Shown piece after piece: positions 8,660-15,568 of a DNA stretch of 32,827 nt (positions are counted from its first letter, which is position 1; every line of letters starts with the position of its first letter). The DNA comes from Verrucomicrobiota bacterium (GTDB lineage: Bacteria > Verrucomicrobiota > Verrucomicrobiia > Limisphaerales > UBA1100). The position numbers and the translations under genes were made by a program. The stretch covers positions 1 through 32,827 of the forward strand of contig JAOLZA010000030.1 in NCBI GenBank assembly GCA_028343615.1, written 5' to 3'. The notes under the pieces are model-generated. The model was not told the origin of the DNA and did no database searches. It worked only from the letters and a program-made list of their open reading frames with translations.

Positions 8660-10378
8660 ATGCGAACCCCATTGCTGCTGATTACCCTCGTATTTTCTTA
8701 CGCTGTGTTCACCGTGAACGCTGCGCTGCTTTCTGCCGCCATGCCAAGGAATGCTGTGGGCTATGTGGAAATCAATGACCTTGGTCAGCGCCTCATTCAG
8801 TTGCGCGACTCGGCGTATTATTCAGATGCCCTTGACTCGCCCCAAATCAAACAGGCCATGCAGCAGCCGCAATATGAAAAAATTGCCGCCGGTCGTAAAG
8901 TGGCGGAGGCGTACCTTGGCATGAATCTCTGGACGGCTGCCGAAAAACTTTTTGGCGAAATCGCGGTTGGCATTTACCCGAAAGCAGAGGTCGAACAACC
9001 CGACTTGGTAGTGATGATCCGCGTGACCGATCCCGCTGCGTGGGCGCATGTGCGCGAACGGCTTGAGCCGCTTATTACGCTGGCCGAGGACACAGTGAAG
9101 CGCGAGATGCGCGGCGAATTGGAACTACTCATTATTGAAGGGAAGGCCTTCCTTGCCCTTCACAAAAACTGGATCGCCGCCGCCAGCACCGCCGCGTTGC
9201 TCGATCAATCCATCGCCGGTCTGCGCGGGGACGCGAAGGTAGTTGTGGCGCACAATCCCGCCTTCAAAAAAATGGAGCGCGACATGGGTGCCGAACACTT
9301 CGTGCGCGCGTGGACTGATCTTGGGTACTTTCGCAAACTCGCCGGCGAGCGATTTAACTTACCGGAAAAATATGATGACGGTTTTATGTCGCTCATGTTT
9401 TCCGGCATCATGGAGCTGGCGATGCAAAGTGATTATTTGGGGCTCACACTTGATGCTGACAAAACCGGACTAAAGTTCACCGCTGGGATTGAGGGCGAAC
9501 CTAAGGTGTTGGGCGACAAGTTTGACTGGTTTTTCTCCAAATCGGGAACTCCCGGCACGCCTGGTATGCCGGCCGTATCGGGCCTAATGGGTGGGCTCTC
9601 TATCCATCGCAACCTTAGTGGTTGGTATGGAAAACGCGAAGAGTTGATGGAGGAACGCCTACAGGCAGGCTTTGACAAATTCGAGAGTGAAATCGGCAAC
9701 CTTTTTCCTGGGCGTGATATTGGTGAGGACATTATGCCGGCATTTGGGTCCACCATCACCTTTCTAGCAGCCAAACAATCCTTCGAACATTTTAAAGGCG
9801 AGCCGGGCATCAAGCTGCCGGGCTTTGCGCTGCTATTTGACCTCAAGCGGCCGCAGGACGGCAATCTGTTCCAGCTTGTGTTCCAAACTATCGTTACCAT
9901 CACCAACGTAGTTGCCGCTGAGCAAGGCGAGCGCGAACCTTCGGTGATGACAGCCGTGGTGCACGAAGGCGTTGCTATCAACACCATCCAATATCTGCGT
10001 CCGCCACAGGGCGAGCGGCTGGACATCTCGTACAACTTCATGCCGTGCGCCGCCACGGTGAACGGGCGTTTTGTGTTTTGCACTTCGCTGGAGCTTTTAA
10101 AATCGTTGGTGACGGAATTGAAAAAACCGCAGAACCTCAATCGATTGAACCGCAATTTTAATTTCGAACTGCACCCGTCCGCGTTGGCTGGGTTGGTGGC
10201 GATCAACAGCCGCACGCTCGTGGCCAAGAACATCCAAACCGGCAAACCCGCCGAACAAGCGCGTGCGGAAATCCAATTGGCCGAGCGCTTATTAAAAGCG
10301 GTTGAAATTCTGCGTTTCAGCACCAGTGTGAAAGACAAAGGGTTTCAAATCGAACTCGAAGGCAAATGGGCCGAATAA
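8660..10378 (+). CDS. Secreted protein of unknown function (572 aa)
   Basis: I do not recognise a specific function. A signal peptide is clear at 1-21 (MRTPLLLITLVFSYAVFTVNA). The mature part is a long mixed alpha/beta chain with no obvious catalytic motif. It contains a Gly/Pro-rich 'SGTPGTPGMPAVSGLMGG' loop near residue 300 and no transmembrane segment after the signal. The general look, beginning 'AMPRNAVGYVEINDLGQRL', resembles the DUF3352-like exported proteins of Planctomycetes and Verrucomicrobia that describe a per-object 'value versus time' fold, but this is a weak impression. It is the first gene of a run with DUF1800 and DUF1501 genes, and its 3' end overlaps the DUF1800 start by 13 nt, which suggests a shared operon and translational coupling. 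Confidence 0.75.
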   Translation: MRTPLLLITLVFSYAVFTVNAALLSAAMPRNAVGYVEINDLGQRLIQLRDSAYYSDALDSPQIKQAMQQPQYEKIAAGRKVAEAYLGMNLWTAAEKLFGEIAVGIYPKAEVEQPDLVVMIRVTDPAAWAHVRERLEPLITLAEDTVKREMRGELELLIIEGKAFLALHKNWIAAASTAALLDQSIAGLRGDAKVVVAHNPAFKKMERDMGAEHFVRAWTDLGYFRKLAGERFNLPEKYDDGFMSLMFSGIMELAMQSDYLGLTLDADKTGLKFTAGIEGEPKVLGDKFDWFFSKSGTPGTPGMPAVSGLMGGLSIHRNLSGWYGKREELMEERLQAGFDKFESEIGNLFPGRDIGEDIMPAFGSTITFLAAKQSFEHFKGEPGIKLPGFALLFDLKRPQDGNLFQLVFQTIVTITNVVAAEQGEREPSVMTAVVHEGVAINTIQYLRPPQGERLDISYNFMPCAATVNGRFVFCTSLELLKSLVTELKKPQNLNRLNRNFNFELHPSALAGLVAINSRTLVAKNIQTGKPAEQARAEIQLAERLLKAVEILRFSTSVKDKGFQIELEGKWAE

Positions 10379-11631
10379 AGCAACCGGCGGGAATCCTCGC
10401 CCCGCACGACGCACGCCAATGGAGTCGGCGCGACGCCACGCATTTGCTGTGGCGCACGCAGTTCGGCGCCACCGCGGCCGAGATTGCGACGACCCACAAA
10501 GTGGGCTTGGCCAAGTCATTGGAACGGCTCCTCACGCCGCAAAAAGAGACGGCGGATTTCGAGGACATCGAGTCGCTGTTGCGCGAAGCGGCTTACGACA
10601 CCGGCGCGGTGGGCGATCTTCAGGCGTGGTGGCTGCATCGGATGCATTACACCGCTAATCCACTCACGGAAAAGCTCACGCTCTTTTGGCACAATCATTT
10701 TGCCACTTCATTTTCCAAAGTGCAAAGCGTACCGCATATGGCCACGCAGAACGACCGCTTTCGCGCCGAGGCACTTGGGAGCTTCCGCGAGCTGCTGCAC
10801 GCGATGGCGAAGGATGTGGCGATGCTCATTTGGCTGGACAGCAACGCCAATCGGAAGCGTCACGCAAATGAAAATTTCGCGCGCGAGGTAATGGAGCTCT
10901 TCAGCCTCGGCGAGGGCAATTACACCGAAGGCGACATCAAACAAGCCGCGCGCGCCTTCACCGGCTGGCACGTGCGCGATGATAAATTTTGGTTCAACCA
11001 ACGCCAGCACGACATCACAAGCAAATCGTTGTTTGGAAAAACAGCCAATCTTGATGGCGGTGAGGTGATCGATCTTTGCCTCGCCCACAAGGCGTGCGCT
11101 CGGTTCATTGCGTTTAAATTGCTGCGCGCGTTTGTGCTCGATCAACCCACTGACGAGCATATCACCGCCCTGGCCGCGCGCTTGCGCGTGCACGATTTTG
11201 CGATACGTCCTGTGATGCGCGAACTGTTGGAGTCCAAGTTGTTTTTTGGCGCGGCCGCGCGGTACGCGCGCATCAAGGAACCGCTAGAGCTCACGCTCGG
11301 TGCGTGTCGCGCGTTGGGGGTGCGGCCCAATTTGCAGGCGATCAATCGTGTGTCTGGTCAGCTCGGTCAATCGATTTTCGAGCCGTCCACGGTGAAAGGC
11401 TGGGAAGGCGGCCGCCTTTGGATTACGTCCGCCTCGCTACTGCAACGCAATAATTTTGCAATGGCGCTGTTGAATGGGCAAATGGGTCAAATGACCGAAC
11501 CAAAACGCGCGCGCGAATTTTACCGCGAATTGCTGCTCTCGCGCGAAGTGCGCGGAATGGCTAAGGCCAAGGTTGAACCGCGCAAACTGTTACACCTAAT
11601 GATGACGCTGCCGGAATTTCAACTCACTTAA
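10366..11631 (+). CDS. DUF1800 family protein
   Basis: A 421-residue DUF1800 protein. Signature motifs are present: 'LTLFWHNHF' around 104-112, 'WLDSNANRKRHANENFAR' around 156-173, and 'EVMELFSLGEGNYTEGDI' just after. DUF1800 is almost always encoded beside DUF1501, as here (4-nt gap). The biochemical role of the pair is not established; export of one partner by Tat suggests an envelope function. Unlike its neighbours this protein shows no convincing signal peptide at its N-terminus (MGRIKQPAGILAPHDARQW), so its location is uncertain. The start lies inside the upstream coding region, with a GAAGG just before it. Confidence 0.93.
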   Translation: MGRIKQPAGILAPHDARQWSRRDATHLLWRTQFGATAAEIATTHKVGLAKSLERLLTPQKETADFEDIESLLREAAYDTGAVGDLQAWWLHRMHYTANPLTEKLTLFWHNHFATSFSKVQSVPHMATQNDRFRAEALGSFRELLHAMAKDVAMLIWLDSNANRKRHANENFAREVMELFSLGEGNYTEGDIKQAARAFTGWHVRDDKFWFNQRQHDITSKSLFGKTANLDGGEVIDLCLAHKACARFIAFKLLRAFVLDQPTDEHITALAARLRVHDFAIRPVMRELLESKLFFGAAARYARIKEPLELTLGACRALGVRPNLQAINRVSGQLGQSIFEPSTVKGWEGGRLWITSASLLQRNNFAMALLNGQMGQMTEPKRAREFYRELLLSREVRGMAKAKVEPRKLLHLMMTLPEFQLT

Positions 11632-11635
11632 AACA

Positions 11636-12856
11636 ATGAACACACGACGCACATTTTTGAAAACGCTCGGTGCCACCGGTTTGGTGGCGTTGGGCACTCG
11701 ACCGCATCCGGTGTTCGCGCGCGCGACGCGGCCGAATCTGGATGGCCGCATCCTCGTGCTGGTCCAACTGGCCGGCGGCAATGACGGGCTCAACACGGTG
11801 GTGCCGTTCGAGGAGGACAATTATCGTAAGCTGCGCCCCAGCCTTGGGATTGGAAAAAGCGCGGCCCTCAAGCTTGAGGGCGCGCTGGGATTGCATCCGC
11901 AAATGCAGGGTTTTAAGGAATTATTCGATGACGGTGCGTTGGGCATAGTGCAGGGCGTCGGTTATCCGAATCCGAACCGCTCGCATTTTCGCAGTATGGA
12001 TATTTGGCACACGGCCAAACCGGGCATCGAGGAAAAGCGCGATGGTTGGGTTGGGCGCGCGTTTGATCACGTGAAGGGTGGGCTCGACGGGAAGGTGCCT
12101 GCGGTGGCGTTGGGCACGGATCGGTTGCCGTTGAGTTTGGTGTCCACGAAATTCACGGTGCCCACGGTGCGCAGTTTGCGTGATTACCAATTGCAACTGC
12201 GCGGTTCCAAAGCCGAGCAAGCCGCGCACCGCGCGCAGATGCGTCAACTGGCCGAAGGCGGCAGCACGGGCAACAGTGATCTGGATTTCCTGCGACGCAC
12301 GGCCACCACGGCACTGGATACTTCAGCAAAAATTGCCGAGGTGATGTCTGACTACAAGCCGGCGAAGCCCTATCCGCAAAACGGCCTCGGCCAGCGGCTC
12401 AAGAGCGTGGCGCAGCTCATCACGGCTGATCTCGGCGCGAGTGTTTATTTTGTGTCGCTAGGCGGCTTTGATACGCACGCCGAACAGGAAGGTGCGCACA
12501 CGGGATTGATGTTGGAACTCTCTTCCGCGCTAGCCGCGTTTCACGCCGACCTCAAGGGACACGGCCTCTCCAAGCGGGTGCTTACGGCCACGTTTTCTGA
12601 ATTTGGCCGGCGTGTGAAGGAGAACGGCAGCCTCGGCACAGACCACGGCGCAGCAGGCCCAATGTTTTTCATTGGCGACGCCGTGAAAGCCGGCATCCAC
12701 GGCAAGCACCCGAGCCTCACCGATCTCGATCAAGGCGATCTCAAACACCACACCGATTTCCGCAGCGTGTACACCACGTTATTGGACGACTGGCTCGATT
12801 GGCCTGCCGAGGCTGCAGTGGGCGGGGAGTTCGCGAAGCTGAAATTATTGGCGTAA
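11636..12856 (+). CDS. DUF1501 family protein, Tat-exported
   Basis: A 406-residue protein with a twin-arginine signal at the start (TRRTFLKTLG, residues 3-11) and an AlaArgAla cleavage region near 30. 'QLAGGNDGLNTVVPF' (44-58) and, later, 'GFDTHAEQ', 'FSEFGRRVKENGS' and 'TDHGAAGPMFFIG' are the standard DUF1501 signatures, a family distantly related to the alkaline phosphatase/sulfatase fold. It follows the DUF1800 gene by 4 nt and is probably co-translated with it. Function is unknown. Tat export implies folding, perhaps with a metal, before transport. Confidence 0.93.
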   Translation: MNTRRTFLKTLGATGLVALGTRPHPVFARATRPNLDGRILVLVQLAGGNDGLNTVVPFEEDNYRKLRPSLGIGKSAALKLEGALGLHPQMQGFKELFDDGALGIVQGVGYPNPNRSHFRSMDIWHTAKPGIEEKRDGWVGRAFDHVKGGLDGKVPAVALGTDRLPLSLVSTKFTVPTVRSLRDYQLQLRGSKAEQAAHRAQMRQLAEGGSTGNSDLDFLRRTATTALDTSAKIAEVMSDYKPAKPYPQNGLGQRLKSVAQLITADLGASVYFVSLGGFDTHAEQEGAHTGLMLELSSALAAFHADLKGHGLSKRVLTATFSEFGRRVKENGSLGTDHGAAGPMFFIGDAVKAGIHGKHPSLTDLDQGDLKHHTDFRSVYTTLLDDWLDWPAEAAVGGEFAKLKLLA

Positions 12857-12891
12857 AAAACGCTGCTTGAGCGCGCGCAGAAATTGGCTAT

Positions 12892-12924
12892 AAAAAACCC
12901 GCCGGACCAGGGGTCCGACGGGTT
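12892..12924 (-). terminator. Intrinsic terminator on the minus strand
   Basis: A 13-bp GC-rich stem (with one G-U pair on this strand) closes a 3-nt loop and runs into six T residues. On the plus strand there is no T-run, so it does not look like the end of the DUF1800-DUF1501 transcript. Confidence 0.65.
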
Positions 12925-12969
12925 ACCCAACCTGTTCAGTCCCCAAATGCTCCTCCATACGGGGTGAAC
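12892..12969 (-). ncRNA. Candidate small structured RNA with its own terminator
   Basis: The 209-nt gap between the two DUF1501 genes holds two consecutive stem-loops readable as RNA on the minus strand. Hairpin 1 pairs 12969-12965 with 12938-12934 and 12964-12961 with 12944-12941. A 3-bp ATG/CAT helix extends it, leaving GAGGAG in the apical loop. Hairpin 2 is a 13-bp stem (12924-12912 with 12908-12896) with a 3-nt loop, followed by six T residues in all. The single non-Watson-Crick position, 12902/12918, is a G-U wobble on the minus strand but a C-A mismatch on the plus strand, which fixes the orientation. A TATAAA lies at 12978-12973 on the same strand, but the best TTG box (TTGAAA, 13005-13000) is 21 nt away, so the promoter is weak. 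No minus-strand gene lies upstream for which this could be the terminator. Confidence 0.45.
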
Positions 12970-13030
12970 AAATTTATAGACGAAAACTGGCGTGAGAAGT
13001 TTCAAACTATTTGCATTCGTTGTTACCGTC

Positions 13031-13065
13031 TTGTGCGGAGGCGCGAATGGGCGTATGGTGACAGC
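13031..13065 (+). promoter_or_regulatory. Predicted leaderless promoter of the second DUF1501 gene
   Basis: TTGTGC (13031-13036), a 17-nt spacer, TATGGT (13054-13059) and 6 nt (GACAGC) lead to a GTG at 13066. This is what decides the start codon given for the gene. Confidence 0.55.
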
Positions 13066-14466
13066 GTGATTGAAGGGCAGGGTAAATCGCACGCGTTTAC
13101 AAATCTTCATGGACGTACTCGGGAAGGGCTCACCGCGTTCAGTCGGCGCGGGATGCTCAAGACGGGTCTTGCGGGGATGGCCGGATTGTCGCTGCCGGAT
13201 CTCCTTCGTTTTCGTGCGGAAGCCGCCCAAGCAGGTCGGCCGATAGGCAATCGCAAGGCGGTGATTCTCCTGTGGATGGCCGGCGGGCCGAGCCACATTG
13301 ATACGCTTGATCCCAAGCCTGACCAGCCCTCCATCAAGCGTGGCCCGTTTGGCACGATCCCCACTACGTTGCCGGGCGTGCATGTGTGCGAGCATTTGCC
13401 AAAATATGCGAAGTTGGCGGATAAGCTTACGATCATTCGCTCGATGGATTGCCGAGGCAGCAGCCATCAGCCGAATCAAGTGATGCAAACCGGCTTCCGC
13501 GCCGCCGCGCCGCGGGTCAATCGCGAAGGCGCGATGTACCCGGCGATGGGTTCGTTGGTCGGCAAACTGCGCGGCGCGAACGATCCCGCTCTGCCGCCTT
13601 ACGTGGTGCTCAATCATCGTGACCGCTCGCACTTTGCGTGGGGCGGCTGGCTGGGCAAACAGCATGACCCCTTTGTGGGCGACAAGGCGGATCGGTTGTT
13701 GCAACTGCCCGCGAGCCTTTCGTTGGAGCGCTTGCGCGAACGCCGTTCGTTGTCGCGCCAAATGGAATCCATTCAGCACCACCTCGATCAGCACGGCAAC
13801 ATGGCTGCGCTCGATGCATTTAACCAAGGCGCTTATGATTTGATCTTTGGCCAAAAAGCAAAAACCGCGTGGGACGTCTCCCGCGAACCGAAGAAGATTA
13901 TCGATACCTACGGCAAACACGAGTGGGCGCAGAAAGCGCTGCTTGCGCGGCGGCTCGTGGAGGCTGGCGTGGCGTTTGTGACCATTGACCTCAGCCACCA
14001 TCGCGCTTCCGGCACATGGGACACGCATGGCGACAAATCGAATGCAGTCTATGGCGGAATCGTCAGCGGGCTCAAGCCGTTGCTGCCGGTGTTCGATCAT
14101 CTTTACAGCACCCTCATCAACGACCTCAACGAGCGCGGGTTGTTGGATGAAGTTTTGGTGATTGCCATGGGCGAATTTGGCCGCACACCCACCATCGGCA
14201 CGCAAGCCGGCTACACTGGTGGCAGGAATCATTGGCCGCAAGTGATGAGTCTCACACTGGCCGGCGGCGACTTCCGGCATGGGCAGGTGATTGGCGCGAG
14301 TGATGCCGAGGGCGGCCAACCGGCGGAGCGGCCGGTAACTCCCGGCGATCTTGCGGCCACGGTGTACCATCACTTCGGAGTGCCGCTGGATGCCACTTTC
14401 AACGACCTGAAAAATCGCCCGCGCTTCATCGTGGAAAACGGCGCGCCGTTGAAGGAATTGATTTAG
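13066..14466 (+). CDS. DUF1501 family protein, Tat-exported (second, divergent copy)
   Basis: A 466-residue protein from the GTG at 13066. Twin-arginine signal 'SRRGMLKTGLAGMAGLS' starts near residue 26. The body matches the planctomycete/verrucomicrobial DUF1501 type: 'VILLWMAGGPSHIDTLDPKP', 'IRSMDCRGSSHQPNQ', 'GEFGRTPTIGTQAGYTGGR' and a C-terminal 'ATVYHHFGVPLDATF'. An upstream GTG at 12964 would add 34 residues that look like random sequence and would cover the hairpin region, so I reject it. The gene has its own predicted promoter and is not simply the fourth member of the upstream operon. Its stop overlaps the stop of the convergent lipoprotein gene by 4 nt (14463-14466). Function unknown. 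Confidence 0.9.
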   Translation: MIEGQGKSHAFTNLHGRTREGLTAFSRRGMLKTGLAGMAGLSLPDLLRFRAEAAQAGRPIGNRKAVILLWMAGGPSHIDTLDPKPDQPSIKRGPFGTIPTTLPGVHVCEHLPKYAKLADKLTIIRSMDCRGSSHQPNQVMQTGFRAAAPRVNREGAMYPAMGSLVGKLRGANDPALPPYVVLNHRDRSHFAWGGWLGKQHDPFVGDKADRLLQLPASLSLERLRERRSLSRQMESIQHHLDQHGNMAALDAFNQGAYDLIFGQKAKTAWDVSREPKKIIDTYGKHEWAQKALLARRLVEAGVAFVTIDLSHHRASGTWDTHGDKSNAVYGGIVSGLKPLLPVFDHLYSTLINDLNERGLLDEVLVIAMGEFGRTPTIGTQAGYTGGRNHWPQVMSLTLAGGDFRHGQVIGASDAEGGQPAERPVTPGDLAATVYHHFGVPLDATFNDLKNRPRFIVENGAPLKELI

Positions 14467-15026
14467 TCCCCGCTTCGACCGAGTAACTCATCCGCGATGG
14501 CCTGAGCTTTGATTTTTTGGTCGTCAGCCATGTCCGGAGGGAACTGCTGCAGTGCCTGCTTTGCCACTGGTTGGCCGTTCGCAGCGGCAAGATGGATCCA
14601 CACGTAACCCGCTACGAATTCTCTTCGCTCAATGAGATCAAAACCGCGCTGAACCTGCTCGGCGGCCAATACCTCTCGTTTACGCCATGTTTGCCGCGCG
14701 CCGGTGACATCCCAACTACGCCGTACCGTGAGCTGGCCTTCATGAAAAAGATATTCAGATTTCAACAAGCCATTAGTATGCCACGCCCGTTGGGATAATT
14801 TTAGTCCGTCTATATAAACACTCTCCGCGGAATTGGTGCCGCTGGGGAATTGATGGGTGAGAGTGCCGGTATAAAGATTGGAGGTGTCGGTGGAATACCA
14901 CAGTCCGTCCCGTTCCTCGATGGGCCCAGTGGACTTTGGTTTCGGCGCGTCCTCCTTACTGCGGTTGCATCCGTTGGCGGCGATAAGCAAAAGGACACTG
15001 ATGGAAAGCGCGTGCACGCGGGTCAT
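14463..15026 (-). CDS. Lipoprotein with YwqK/MORN-like and Sel1-like segments
   Basis: A 187-residue predicted lipoprotein: a Leu/Ile core followed by 'IAANGC', with Cys20 as the lipidation site. Residues 40-105 contain 'YTGTLTHQFPSGTNSAES' and 'HTNGLLKSEYLFHEGQL', the pattern of YwqK/MORN-like antitoxin-type repeats. The C-terminal part, 'AGYVWIHLAAANGQPVAKQ', looks like a single Sel1-type helix pair. No toxin gene is adjacent, so the antitoxin label should not be taken literally; these repeats often serve in envelope lipoproteins. Its ATG overlaps the stop of the upstream gene (ATGA, 15023-15026), so the two are an operon. Confidence 0.7.
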   Translation of the reverse strand: MTRVHALSISVLLLIAANGCNRSKEDAPKPKSTGPIEERDGLWYSTDTSNLYTGTLTHQFPSGTNSAESVYIDGLKLSQRAWHTNGLLKSEYLFHEGQLTVRRSWDVTGARQTWRKREVLAAEQVQRGFDLIERREFVAGYVWIHLAAANGQPVAKQALQQFPPDMADDQKIKAQAIADELLGRSGD

Positions 15027-15496
15027 GGCCGGACAAATCCCATCATGCGCGGCGCGGGCACGTGCCCGTAAAAAAGCGGTGCGTGCGGTTGCACCGGGTT
15101 GCCGGCGGGATCCACACGGTTGATGGTAACTTGTGGCGTCATGTAGCCATATGACATTTGGTTGAAATGCGAGCGATTCCGGAATAGTCCGCCTACGAAT
15201 GGAGTGCGGCCAAGGTACGGCACGTTTTGATTGTTGAACGTGCGCAACTGGCGCGTGTAACTGCCCACGGTGATCGGCATGCCATTGGCGGCGAGGTGCT
15301 GCGTGTTGACTACCACGCGCGAGGGACCATAGCCCGGTTGGGTAAATTGCCAGTTCGCGTTGAGCCCTAAATGGATTGGGCCGTTGGGCTGCACATAAGG
15401 CAGCGCAGTGAGGCTCACGCTGGAAAATTGTGCGGTAGCATGGCCGCCCCCAAGAAGGCCGAGTCCAAAAACGAGCGTGCGAGCCATGCCTTTCAT
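15023..15496 (-). CDS. Short secreted protein resembling the C-terminal part of a secretin
   Basis: A 157-residue protein with a signal peptide (residues 1-22, ending ATA-QF). Residues 92-106 read VPYLGRTPFVGGLFR, very close to the 'VPxLGDIPxLGxLFR' motif near the end of type II/IV secretin barrels. 'MTPQVTI' at 119-125 sits where secretins have 'ITPxIV'. The preceding Gly-containing strands fit the end of a secretin domain, but nothing before them does, and the N0/N1 domains are absent. It may be a standalone mini-domain or a decayed fragment. The ATG at 15496 is preferred over 15559 because the signal peptide starts there and a promoter pair ends 6 nt upstream. It is co-transcribed with the lipoprotein gene downstream. 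Confidence 0.6.
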   Translation of the reverse strand: MKGMARTLVFGLGLLGGGHATAQFSSVSLTALPYVQPNGPIHLGLNANWQFTQPGYGPSRVVVNTQHLAANGMPITVGSYTRQLRTFNNQNVPYLGRTPFVGGLFRNRSHFNQMSYGYMTPQVTINRVDPAGNPVQPHAPLFYGHVPAPRMMGFVRP

Positions 15497-15531
15497 GGGT
15501 GCAATTTGCACTCGATGCGCGATTTCCGCAA
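15497..15531 (-). promoter_or_regulatory. Predicted leaderless promoter of the secretin-like gene
   Basis: Minus strand: TTGCGG (15531-15526), 17-nt spacer, CAAATT (15508-15503), 6 nt (GCACCC), ATG at 15496. Its -35 box is back to back with that of the divergent esterase gene, inside the palindrome GCAAGCTTGC (15528-15537). Confidence 0.6.
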
Positions 15532-15533
15532 GC

Positions 15534-15568
15534 TTGCTTGTGGAAATTTTTTTCGCCAAACTGCCCTC
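15534..15568 (+). promoter_or_regulatory. Predicted leaderless promoter of the CE15-like esterase
   Basis: TTGCTT (15534-15539), a 17-nt spacer, CAAACT (15557-15562) and 6 nt (GCCCTC) precede the ATG at 15569. It diverges from the promoter of the minus-strand secretin-like gene, with the two -35 boxes only 2 nt apart. Confidence 0.6.

Noticed and set aside
12964..13065. Upstream GTG start for the second DUF1501 protein
   Set aside because: The extra 34 residues show no conservation-like pattern and cover the hairpin region; a promoter-like pair ends 6 nt before the GTG at 13066, and the Tat signal lies well after it.
12730..14373. Long minus-strand open frame (547 codons)
   Set aside because: It lies opposite the second DUF1501 gene, has no family motifs or signal peptide, and is rich in the Arg/His/Ala expected from the reverse of a GC-rich gene.
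14463..15026. Antitoxin function suggested by YwqK-like repeats
   Set aside because: It is a lipoprotein, no toxin gene is adjacent, and the repeat is common in unrelated envelope proteins.
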